Of a DNA stretch of 24,114 nucleotides, positions 1 through 7,424 are shown in pieces (positions within the stretch are counted from its first letter, which is position 1; every line of letters starts with the position of its first letter). Location: contig CANJYY010000001.1 of assembly GCA_947479185.1 (NCBI GenBank), forward strand, positions 1-24,114. The letters run 5' to 3'. The DNA is from Caulobacteraceae bacterium. GTDB taxonomy: Bacteria > Pseudomonadota > Alphaproteobacteria > Caulobacterales > Caulobacteraceae. The translations under genes were made by a program, and so were the position numbers. The notes under the pieces are model-generated. The model did no database searches and was not told where the DNA came from. It saw nothing but the letters and a program-made list of their open reading frames with translations.

Positions 1-108
1 CGGATCATCCATGCCTACTGGGGCCGTGCCGTGGTCGAGAGCTGGCTGGGGCCGTGGTGGCGCCGGCGGCTGGCGCACGCCTTTTCCTTTCCGGATGTGA
101 GCGACTGA
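1..108 (+). CDS. GTA NlpC/P60-family cell-wall peptidase (3' end only)
   Basis: Partial gene entering from the left edge. Frame 1 reads as an uninterrupted 35-residue C-terminus rich in Trp and Arg and ends at a TGA at 106-108. The tail contains AYWGRAVVESWL and FSFPDVSD, which resembles the C-terminal end of the NlpC/P60 peptidases encoded just before the large tail protein in alphaproteobacterial gene transfer agents (g14 in the Rhodobacter capsulatus GTA). Such peptidases are thought to help the particle get through peptidoglycan. The catalytic Cys/His region lies outside the window, so the assignment rests on this tail plus position: the stop is one base before the ATG of the g15-like gene. 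Identity is probable, not proven. Confidence 0.7.
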   Translation, partial: RIIHAYWGRAVVESWLGPWWRRRLAHAFSFPDVSD

Positions 109-109
109 C

Positions 110-3100
110 ATGGCCCAGGTGATCCTCAGCAGCATCGGCCGGGCGCTGGGCGGTCGTCTCGGCGCGGTCATCGGCGCCACGGTCGGCGGCCCGGTCGCCA
201 GCCTGCAGCCGGACCGGCAGGTCGGGCCGCGGCTGCGGGAACTGCAGTTGATGAGCGCCGCCGAAGGCGCGCCGATGGCCGCCGTGTTCGGCCGCGCGCG
301 GGTCGCCGGCCAGATCATCTGGGCCGCGCGGTTCAGGGAGAAGCGCATCGAGCATCAGTCCGGCGGCGGCAAGGGCGGCCCCAAGACCGTCGAGTACCGC
401 TACAGCCTGTCGTTCGCCGTGGCGCTCTGCGAGGGGCCGATCGACGGGATCGGGCGGGTCTGGGCCGACGGCAAGCCCATGGACCTGTCCGGCGTGGCGC
501 TGCGGGTGCATCGCGGGACGGAGGACCAGACCCCCGATCCGCTGATCGAGGCGGTCGAGGGCGAGGCGCCCGCCTATCGCGGCTGCGCCTATCTGGTGTT
601 CGAGGACCTGCCGCTGGAGGCCTGGGGCAACCGCCCGCCGCAGCTGTCGGTCGAGGTTTACCGCCGGCCGGAGTCCGGCCTGGGCCTGGAGGACCGGCTG
701 ACCGAGGTCTGCCTGATCCCGGGCGCGGGCGAGTTCGTGCTGGCGACGGATGTGATTCACCGGCGTGACGGACTGACCCGGCTGACGGCTGAAAACGTCA
801 ACAACGGCGACGGACGGCCCGACCTGCTGGTGTCGCTGGACCAACTTCAGGCGCAGCTGCCGCACCTGACCGGGGTGACGCTGGTGGTGGCCTGGTTCGG
901 GACCAGCCTGGATGCCGGGAGCTGCCAGGTCCGCCCCGGCGTCGAGCTGGCGGCCAAGACGACCCTGCCGTGGAGCTGGCAGGCCGGCGGGGTCGGGCGC
1001 GGCGGCGCCCACACGGTGTCTCATCATGACGGCGGCCCGGCCTATGGCGGCACGCCCGCCGACCGGTCCGTGCTGCAGGCGATCGCCGCGCTGAAGGCGC
1101 GCGGGCTGAAGGTGACTCTATGTCCGTTCATCCTGATGGACTGCGCCGGCTATCCATGGCGTGGGAGGATTACCGGAGAAGCAGAGGATATCGCGACGCT
1201 ATTCGGCGGCGCCTCGCCGGATGACTTCGCCGCCGACGGCCAGACGGTCGCCTATGCCGGCCCCGCCGACTGGGGCCTGCGCCGCATGGTGCTGCACCAG
1301 GCGAAGCTGGCGCAGATGGCCGGCGGTGTGGACGGTTTCCTGATCGGATCGGAGCTGCGCGGGATCACCACGATCCGCGACGGCGACAGCTTTCCGGCCG
1401 TGGCGGCGCTGCGCGATCTGGCGACCGACTGCCGGGCCATGCTCGGGACGGAGACCGCCCTCGGCTACGCCGCCGACTGGAGCGAGTATTTCGGCCATCA
1501 GCCGGCCGACGGATCGGGCGACGTCTTCTTCCATCTCGATCCGCTGTGGGCCGATGACGCGATCGACTTCGTCGGCATCGACTTCTATCCGCCGCTCGCT
1601 GACTGGCGCGACGGCGAGGCGCAGGACCGCTGGGACGTCGCCTCGGGCGAGGGGTTCGACTGGTGCTATGCGTCGGAGGCGGATCGGGGGGCGCGCGTGC
1701 GGACGCCGGTCACCGACGGCGCCCATGGCGAGCCCTGGGTGTTCCGGCCCAAGGACCTGACCGGCTGGTGGTCGAACGCCCACCATGACCGGCCCGGCGG
1801 TGTGCGGTCGCCGACGCCGACGGCCTGGGGTCCGCGGTCGAAGCCGATCCGGCTGATCGAGTTCGGCTGCCCGGCCATCGACAAGGGCGCCAATGCGCCG
1901 AACCTGTTCCTCGACGCCAAGAGCAGTGAAAGCGGCCTGCCGCCGTTCTCGACCGGCGCCCGGGACGACGAGGGGCAGCGGCGGACGCTGGAGGCCGTGC
2001 TCGGCCACTTTGCCGCGCCGGACAACAACCCCGTGTCGCCGGTCTATGACGGGCCGATGGTCGAGGCGATGAGCGCCTGGTGCTGGGATGCGCGGCCGTT
2101 TCCCGACTTTCCGGGGCGGACCGGCGTCTGGCGCGACGGGCCGAACTGGGCGACCGGACACTGGTTGAACGGCCGGGCCGGGGCCGCGCCGCTGGGCGAC
2201 CTGGTGCGGGCGCTGGCCGATCGCGCCGGGGTGGCGCTGGACCCCGGCGAGGTGGCCGGGGTCGTCAGCGGCTATGTCGTCGAGGCGCCGATGCGGTTGC
2301 GCGACGCGCTGGAGCCGCTGGCGCTGGCGTTCGACTTCGACGCCGCCGAGCGGGACGGGGTCGCGACGCTGGTGCGGCGGGACGGGCCGTTGGCGGCGAC
2401 CCTGGCCGACGACGATCTGGCCCTGCCGGACGGGCAGGAGGCTTCTTCACGGACCCGGGCTCTCGAAACCCCGCCCGACGAGGTCCGGCTGCGGTTCATT
2501 GACGAGACCGCCGACTACCGGATCGGCGGCCTTACCGTGCGGCGGGATCCGGCCGACGGCGGCGGCGTGCGGGTCATCGATCTGCCGATCGTGGCGACCG
2601 CCGGCCTGGCCGCGCGGGTCGGGCGGCGGGTGCTGGCGCGGGATCAGGCGGCCCGCGACGGGGTGGTCGCGCAGCTGTCGCCGTTGGCGGCGCTGCGGGT
2701 CGAGGCCGGGGACCGGCTGGCGCTGGCCGGCGATGACCGGACCTGGCGCGTGGTCGGGCTCGATCTCGATGAGCGGCCGCGGGTCGGACTGGAGCGGGCT
2801 GAACCGGCCGAGACGCCGGTCGGCGGGCCGCCGGACTGGACGCCGCCGCCGCCGACGCAGCCGGCGGGGCCGCCGCGCCTGTGTCTGCTGGACCTGCCGC
2901 CGCTGCCCGGCGCCGAGGACGACGCCCGGCCTCTGGTCGCCGCCGGGCTGGAGCCGTGGCGAGACCTGGACGTGCATGCCGGGGCGTCCGGCGAGGCGCT
3001 GACCGTGCGGGCGCGGCTGACGCGGCCGGCCGGGCTCGGCGAGACGCTGAGCGACCTGCCGGCCGGGCCGCTGCACCGGCTAAATGAGGCCGGGCGGCTA

Positions 3101-3802
3101 TCGGTGCGGCTGGAAGGCGCGACGCTGGAGAGCCGGCCGCTGGCCGCCGTGCTGGCCGGAGCCAACGCCCTGGCCGTGCGCGGCGCGGGCGGAGACTGGG
3201 AGATCGTGCAGTTTCTCGGCGCGGAGCTGACCGGCGCGGATTGCTGGACCCTGTCGGGTCTGCTGCGCGGACAGCTGGGCAGCGATCCGGCCATGGCCGC
3301 CCTGACGCTGGCCGGGGCCGAGGTGGTGCTGCTGGGTGAAGGGATGGCGCGGGCCGGGGTGGCGCTGGGCGAACGGGGACTGCCGCTGGTCTGGCGGGCG
3401 GCGCCGGCGGGCGGACCGGCCGGCGGGGTGGCGATGACCGAGGCCGCCTTCACCTGGCGCGGGCTGGCCGACCGGCCGTGGAGCCCGGCGCATCTGACGC
3501 TGGAGGCGGGCGAGGGCGGCGACCTGCTGTTCCGATGGATCCGGCGGGCGCGGCTGGGCGGCGACGGCTGGGCGATCGAGCCGCCGCTGTCGGAGGAGCG
3601 GGAGGTCTACCGGATCGAGTTCGTCGACGGCGAGGCCGTGGTCCGGAGCGCCGAGATCGACTCGCCTGTGTTCGTCTGGAGCGCCGCGCAGCAGACTGCC
3701 GATTTTCCGGGCGGGGCGCCCGATCCGCTGACCGTTCGGGTGGCCCAGGGCTCGGCCGTGTTCGGGTGGGGCGCCTGGACGCAGCGGAGCCTGTGGCGCT
3801 GA
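110..3802 (+). CDS. GTA host-specificity / baseplate 'megatron' tail protein (g15-like)
   Basis: A 1230-residue protein that matches in size and order the last large structural gene of RcGTA-type clusters. The N-terminus (about 1-120) has the family-typical Gly/Ala-rich start, then RELQLMSAAEGAPM and FGRARVAGQIIWA. About residues 320-660 look like the GTA TIM-barrel (glycoside-hydrolase-like) domain, with VDGFLIGSELRG near 407 and DFVGIDFYPPLADW near 485. About 690-850 resembles the Phage-tail_3/hub-like domain (ALEPLALAFDFDA), and the C-terminal third is beta-rich receptor-binding-type sequence. In the family this protein forms the central tail-tip assembly that contacts the host envelope. 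The ATG at 110 lies one base after the upstream stop, so the genes are presumably co-transcribed. The reading frame is intact with no sign of decay, which suggests the GTA is maintained. Confidence 0.9.
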   Translation: MAQVILSSIGRALGGRLGAVIGATVGGPVASLQPDRQVGPRLRELQLMSAAEGAPMAAVFGRARVAGQIIWAARFREKRIEHQSGGGKGGPKTVEYRYSLSFAVALCEGPIDGIGRVWADGKPMDLSGVALRVHRGTEDQTPDPLIEAVEGEAPAYRGCAYLVFEDLPLEAWGNRPPQLSVEVYRRPESGLGLEDRLTEVCLIPGAGEFVLATDVIHRRDGLTRLTAENVNNGDGRPDLLVSLDQLQAQLPHLTGVTLVVAWFGTSLDAGSCQVRPGVELAAKTTLPWSWQAGGVGRGGAHTVSHHDGGPAYGGTPADRSVLQAIAALKARGLKVTLCPFILMDCAGYPWRGRITGEAEDIATLFGGASPDDFAADGQTVAYAGPADWGLRRMVLHQAKLAQMAGGVDGFLIGSELRGITTIRDGDSFPAVAALRDLATDCRAMLGTETALGYAADWSEYFGHQPADGSGDVFFHLDPLWADDAIDFVGIDFYPPLADWRDGEAQDRWDVASGEGFDWCYASEADRGARVRTPVTDGAHGEPWVFRPKDLTGWWSNAHHDRPGGVRSPTPTAWGPRSKPIRLIEFGCPAIDKGANAPNLFLDAKSSESGLPPFSTGARDDEGQRRTLEAVLGHFAAPDNNPVSPVYDGPMVEAMSAWCWDARPFPDFPGRTGVWRDGPNWATGHWLNGRAGAAPLGDLVRALADRAGVALDPGEVAGVVSGYVVEAPMRLRDALEPLALAFDFDAAERDGVATLVRRDGPLAATLADDDLALPDGQEASSRTRALETPPDEVRLRFIDETADYRIGGLTVRRDPADGGGVRVIDLPIVATAGLAARVGRRVLARDQAARDGVVAQLSPLAALRVEAGDRLALAGDDRTWRVVGLDLDERPRVGLERAEPAETPVGGPPDWTPPPPTQPAGPPRLCLLDLPPLPGAEDDARPLVAAGLEPWRDLDVHAGASGEALTVRARLTRPAGLGETLSDLPAGPLHRLNEAGRLSVRLEGATLESRPLAAVLAGANALAVRGAGGDWEIVQFLGAELTGADCWTLSGLLRGQLGSDPAMAALTLAGAEVVLLGEGMARAGVALGERGLPLVWRAAPAGGPAGGVAMTEAAFTWRGLADRPWSPAHLTLEAGEGGDLLFRWIRRARLGGDGWAIEPPLSEEREVYRIEFVDGEAVVRSAEIDSPVFVWSAAQQTADFPGGAPDPLTVRVAQGSAVFGWGAWTQRSLWR

Positions 3803-3855
3803 ACCGCGAGACGCTCTATCTGGAGGCCGACGACTTACCACCGGCGAGGGGCCCT

Positions 3856-4797
3856 TTGGCGCGCGATCCCTATCTTGAACTCGGCGTTCCACGCGGCGCG
3901 ACCGCCGATGAGATCCGCAAGGCCTTCCGCAAGCTGGCCAAGCAGTTCCATCCGGACGCCAACCAGAACGACCCGACCGCCGAAGAGAAATTCAAGCGCG
4001 TCTCGTCGGCCTTCGACATCCTCGGCGACGAGGACAAGCGCAAGAAGTTCGACCGCGGCGAGATCGACGCCGACGGCCACGACCAGCATCCCGGCTATGG
4101 CGGCGGAAATCCGTTCGGGGCCGGCGGCGCTTCCGGTGGCCGCTATCGGCCGGGGCCGGGCAGTCCCGGGTTCGAGGGCGTCGACATCAACGACATCCTC
4201 GGCGACATGTTCGGCCAGCGCGGTCCGGGCGGCGGCGGCGGCGGCAGTCGCGCCGGGTTCGGGTTCGGCAACGGCGGCAAGGGCGCCGACCTGCGGGCGC
4301 ATCTCGACATCGACATCGAGGAAGCCATCCGCGGCGGCAAGAAGCGCATCGCCTTCTCCGACGGCCGCACGCTCGATGTGAACATCCCCAAGGGCGCGCT
4401 GGAGGGCCAGACCCTGCGGCTGAAGGGGCAGGGCTCCCAGGGGCGGGCCGGACCCGGCGACGCCCTGATCGAGATCGGCATCAAGCCGCACCCGCTGTAT
4501 CGCCGTGAGGGCGAGGTTCTGCACATGGACCTGCCGGTCTCGGTGCCTGACGCCGTGCTGGGCGGCAAGATCGACGCGCCGACGCCCGACGGACCGGTGA
4601 CCCTGACCGTGCCGAAGGGCTCCAACAGCGGCGCGCAGTTGCGGCTCAAGGGGCGTGGCTTCGTCAACGCCAAGGGCCAGCGCGGCGATCTGCTGGCGCG
4701 GCTGGTGGTGACCCTGCCCGAGGCGGTCGACCCGACGCTGGAGAAGTTCGCCGAGACCTGGCGCAAGGAGCGCCCGTACGTGGCGAAGCGGCGATAG
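3856..4797 (+). CDS. DnaJ-class (type II, zinc-finger-less) co-chaperone
   Basis: A 313-residue J-domain protein. From the TTG at 3856, the J-domain spans about residues 4-68 with the HPD motif at 32-34 that stimulates Hsp70 ATPase. A Gly/Phe-rich linker (about 75-135, with a run of glycines) follows, then two beta-sandwich client-binding domains (about 140-300; KGALEGQTLRLKGQG and TVPKGSNSGAQLRLKGRG are the paired repeats). There is no Cys in the protein, so no DnaJ zinc finger; this is the CbpA/DnaJB architecture and a cytoplasmic DnaK partner is expected. The start was chosen because AGGGG sits about 5 bases upstream of the TTG and the J-domain begins two residues later; an in-frame GTG at 3793 would overlap the GTA gene out of frame. 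It lies 53 bp after the GTA tail gene, so it could be co-expressed with particle genes or simply be a host neighbour. Confidence 0.9.
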   Translation: MARDPYLELGVPRGATADEIRKAFRKLAKQFHPDANQNDPTAEEKFKRVSSAFDILGDEDKRKKFDRGEIDADGHDQHPGYGGGNPFGAGGASGGRYRPGPGSPGFEGVDINDILGDMFGQRGPGGGGGGSRAGFGFGNGGKGADLRAHLDIDIEEAIRGGKKRIAFSDGRTLDVNIPKGALEGQTLRLKGQGSQGRAGPGDALIEIGIKPHPLYRREGEVLHMDLPVSVPDAVLGGKIDAPTPDGPVTLTVPKGSNSGAQLRLKGRGFVNAKGQRGDLLARLVVTLPEAVDPTLEKFAETWRKERPYVAKRR

Positions 4798-4816
4798 GCG
4801 TGACATCCTGACGCGC

Positions 4817-4834
4817 GGACCGGATAACCTGTCC
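4817..4834. repeat. Solo copy of an 18-20 bp palindromic repeat (hairpin with ATAA loop)
   Basis: The sequence reads GGAC-c-GG-ATAA-CC-t-GTCC: two arms pairing at six of seven positions around an ATAA tetraloop, 19 bases after the DnaJ-like stop. Thirteen bases (4822-4834) are identical to 23226-23238, inside a cluster of three such palindromes near the right end of the window. No U-run follows, so a classical intrinsic terminator is not supported. It could be a REP-type element, an mRNA 3'-end hairpin or a protein-binding site. Confidence 0.6.
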
Positions 4835-4875
4835 ATTCAGCCCGCGTTCAGCGGAGACCCGTTAGACCCGACGAC

Positions 4876-5277
4876 ATGAAGCGCCTGACCGTCCTTTTCG
4901 CAGCCCTGATGCTGTCCACCGCCCTCCCGGCGGCGGCGCAGGCGCAGGACTGTCCGCCGGGGCCCCTCGGCAAGGCCTGCCGCGACGCGCGCCAGGGCGT
5001 CGACCGTTACCCCGGCGGCCGCGGCGGAAATTCGCTCGGCGACGCCTGGGCCCCGCGCGAGGATGACGCCCGCGAGGGCGTTCGCGACGGCCGGCTGGTG
5101 CCGCTGGAGAGCGTGATCCGCAACATCGCCCGCTCGACCCCCGGACGGCTGCTCGACGCCGGCCTCGAAGACCAGGGCGGCCGGCCGATCTATCGCGTGC
5201 GCTGGCAGGCGGCGAACGGACAACGTATCGACTTCATCGTCGACGCCCGGTCGGGCGCGATCATCGGCAGAAACTGA
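4876..5277 (+). CDS. Exported PepSY-domain protein (possible FeuN-like modulator)
   Basis: A 133-residue secreted protein. Residues 1-23 form a clear Sec signal peptide (MKRL, hydrophobic stretch, cleavage near AQA/QD). The mature part begins with two cysteines (C26 and C35) that could form a disulfide, then a linker, then a PepSY-like domain (about 68-130: GRLLDAGLE, a GRPIYRVRW strand, and IDFIVDARSGAII at the end). PepSY domains are usually periplasmic regulators or inhibitors. The gene ends 9 bp before a PhoP-type response regulator that is followed by its kinase. This order resembles rhizobial feuN-feuP-feuQ, in which a small periplasmic protein restrains the kinase; that parallel is inference from order and localisation. 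There is no strong Shine-Dalgarno; the nearest purine run (GGAGA) is about 20 bases from the ATG. Confidence 0.85.
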   Translation: MKRLTVLFAALMLSTALPAAAQAQDCPPGPLGKACRDARQGVDRYPGGRGGNSLGDAWAPREDDAREGVRDGRLVPLESVIRNIARSTPGRLLDAGLEDQGGRPIYRVRWQAANGQRIDFIVDARSGAIIGRN

Positions 5278-5286
5278 GGCCCCCGT

Positions 5287-5964
5287 ATGCGCATTCTGCT
5301 TGTCGAGGATGATCCCGACCTGTCGCGTCAGCTGAAGCTGGCGCTCGGCGACGCCGGCTATGCCGTCGACCACGCCGCCGACGGCGAGGAGGCCCACTAT
5401 CTGGGCGAGGGCGAGCCGTATGACGCGGTGATCCTCGACCTGGGCCTGCCCAAGATCGACGGCGTGTCGGTTCTGGAACGCTGGCGGCGCGACAATATCG
5501 CCATGCCCGTGCTGATCCTGACCGCGCGCGACAACTGGAGCCAGAAGGTCGCCGGGTTCGACGCCGGGGCCGACGACTACCTGACCAAGCCGTTCCACAC
5601 CGAGGAGCTGCTCGCGCGGCTGCGGGCGCTGCTGCGCCGCTCGGCCGGCGTGGCCACGCCGAACCTGGCCTGCGGCGGCCTGCGGCTCGACCCGCGATCG
5701 GCCCGGGCCAGCGTCAACGGCGAGCCGCTGCGGCTGACGTCGCTGGAGTACCGGCTGCTGCACTACATGATCATGCACCAGGGCCGGGTGATCAGCCGGA
5801 CCGAACTGGTCGAGCACCTGTACGACCAGGACTTCGACCGCGACTCCAACACCATCGAGGTGTTCATCGGCCGGGTGCGCAAGAAGATCGGCTCCGATCG
5901 CATCGAGACCGTGCGCGGCCTGGGCTACCGGCTTACCCCGCTGCCCGGAGAATCGACCGAGTGA
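5287..5964 (+). CDS. OmpR/PhoP-family response regulator (FeuP-like)
   Basis: A 225-residue two-domain response regulator. The receiver domain (1-115) has the acidic pair D8-D9, phospho-acceptor D51 (VILDLGLPKIDG), switch T79 and K101 (LTKPF). The winged-helix DNA-binding domain (about 128-220) carries LTSLEYRLLHYMI, the recognition-helix region DSNTIEVFIGRVRKKI and the closing VRGLGYRL. This is the usual size and layout of OmpR/PhoP regulators, acting as a dimeric transcription factor. The cognate kinase starts within its stop codon (GTGA at 5961-5964), so the pair is translationally coupled. The PepSY gene just upstream is probably in the same operon and may be a target or modulator. The DNA targets cannot be read from the sequence. 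Confidence 0.93.
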   Translation: MRILLVEDDPDLSRQLKLALGDAGYAVDHAADGEEAHYLGEGEPYDAVILDLGLPKIDGVSVLERWRRDNIAMPVLILTARDNWSQKVAGFDAGADDYLTKPFHTEELLARLRALLRRSAGVATPNLACGGLRLDPRSARASVNGEPLRLTSLEYRLLHYMIMHQGRVISRTELVEHLYDQDFDRDSNTIEVFIGRVRKKIGSDRIETVRGLGYRLTPLPGESTE

Positions 5965-7346
5965 GGCTTCCCGCGATGGGCCGCCGGTCGCTGGTCGGCC
6001 GGCTGGTGCTGCTGGCCACCGGCTGGAGCCTGGCGGTGCTCATCGTCACGGGGCTGTCGCTGACCGCCTTCTTCCAGCAGGCGGCGCTGAGCCGGTTTGA
6101 CCTTGGCCTCGTCGACCTGATCGAAGGGTTGAACGCCGGAGTCAGCGTCGAGGACGGCAGGGTCGTCGCCCCGCCGCTGACCGACACCCGCGCCCTGCGG
6201 GTCTATTCCGGGCGCTACTGGCAGGTCGCCGAGCCCGGCCCGAACAACACCATCAAGATCATCGTCCAGTCGCGCTCGCTGTTCGACCAGGATCTGAGAC
6301 TCCCGCCGGAGATCGTGGCCGAGATCGCCGCCAAGCCGGCCGTGCAGGCCTTCTATGCGGCCGAGGGGCCGCTCGATCAGCCGCTGCGCGCGACCGCCAT
6401 GCAGGTGGAGCTCGCCGGTCGAAAGGCGCCGGTGATCCTGATGGCCGCCGAGGACCGTTCCCCCGTCGACCGGGAGGCGCGGCGGTTCGCTGCGCTCACC
6501 GCCGGGGCGCTGGTGATTCTGGGCGCCGGCATCCTGGCGGCCGTGTTCATCCAGGTCCGCGTCGGCCTGCAGCCGCTGTTCCGGCTGCGCGGCGAGGTCG
6601 CCGACGTGCGCAAGGGCAAGATCGAGCGGATTGTCGGCGAATACCCCTCCGAACTCGAGCCGCTGGCCACCGAACTCAACGCCCTGGTCGCCCACAACCA
6701 GGATGTGGTCGAGCGCCAGCGGACCCATGTCGGCAATCTGGCTCACGCCCTGAAGACGCCGATTTCGGTGATGCTGACCGAGGCCAACCAGCAGCCCGGC
6801 CAGCTGGCGGAGGTCGTGTCACGGCAGGCCGAAGCCATGCGCGGGCATGTCGAACACCATCTGAGGCGCGCCCGCGCCGCCGCGCGCAGCCAGAGCCACG
6901 GCGAGCGCAGCCTTGTGGAGCCTGTGCTGGACGAGCTGGCCGTGACGTTGGAGCGGATCTTCCAGGACAAGGGCGTCGAGATCGACTGGCGGTGTCCGGA
7001 CGACCTCTGCTTCCGCGGCGAGCGCCAGGACCTGCAGGAGATGGCCGGCAACATCATGGAGAACGCCGGCATCTGGTCGAAGGGCAGGGTGCGGGTCATC
7101 GCGTCGGCCGTCTCGCCCGAGCGGCTGGTGATCACCGTCGAGGATGACGGACCGGGCCTGCCGGCCGACCGGCGCGAGGAGGTGCTCAAGCGCGGCGCCC
7201 GGCTGGACGAGAGCGCGCCGGGCTCGGGCCTTGGCCTGGCGATCGTCGACGAGCTGGCGCGGGCCTATGGCGGCGCGCTTGTGCTCGGCGACTCGGCGAT
7301 GGGCGGACTGAAGGTCGAGCTCGGCCTGCCGCGCGCCGAGACCTGA
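5961..7346 (+). CDS. PhoQ/FeuQ-like membrane sensor histidine kinase
   Basis: A 461-residue sensor kinase. The order is: TM1 (about 14-38); a periplasmic sensor region of about 140 residues; TM2 (about 178-200); a HAMP-like linker; an H-box with H262 in NLAHALKTPI; and a HATPase_c domain with an N-box around N364-N368, the G1 motif VEDDGPGLP and the G2 motif GSGLGLAI. The H-box form LAHALKTP is typical of the PhoQ/FeuQ group. The GTG at 5961 overlaps the regulator stop as GTGA; an ATG at 5976 (MGRRSLVG) is a credible alternative with GAGTGAGG upstream. One oddity: the N-box reads NIMENAGIWS, with Ile where most kinases have the Lys of NAxK. The remaining ATP-binding motifs look intact, so activity is likely. 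The signal is unknown. Confidence 0.92.
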   Translation: MRLPAMGRRSLVGRLVLLATGWSLAVLIVTGLSLTAFFQQAALSRFDLGLVDLIEGLNAGVSVEDGRVVAPPLTDTRALRVYSGRYWQVAEPGPNNTIKIIVQSRSLFDQDLRLPPEIVAEIAAKPAVQAFYAAEGPLDQPLRATAMQVELAGRKAPVILMAAEDRSPVDREARRFAALTAGALVILGAGILAAVFIQVRVGLQPLFRLRGEVADVRKGKIERIVGEYPSELEPLATELNALVAHNQDVVERQRTHVGNLAHALKTPISVMLTEANQQPGQLAEVVSRQAEAMRGHVEHHLRRARAAARSQSHGERSLVEPVLDELAVTLERIFQDKGVEIDWRCPDDLCFRGERQDLQEMAGNIMENAGIWSKGRVRVIASAVSPERLVITVEDDGPGLPADRREEVLKRGARLDESAPGSGLGLAIVDELARAYGGALVLGDSAMGGLKVELGLPRAET

Positions 7347-7424
7347 AATTCGCGTTTCGGGAACCGTTAACCCAATTCGGCCAGTCTGGTGCGGGGGCCC
7401 AGTCGTCCTCGGCGGCAGAAGCTC

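Noticed and set aside
3478..3855. Upstream extension of the DnaJ-like frame into the GTA tail gene
   Set aside because: The extension is out of frame with an intact GTA gene and has shadow-type composition; the J-domain begins right after the TTG at 3856.
4217..4260. Gly-rich run in the DnaJ-like gene as a nucleotide tandem repeat
   Set aside because: It is the ordinary Gly/Phe-rich linker of J-proteins encoded by GGC codons; copy-number variation cannot be judged from one sequence.
7366..7372. TTAACC as a CtrA site upstream of the hypothetical gene
   Set aside because: Only one half of the TTAA-N7-TTAA site is present; the second half is missing at the right spacing.
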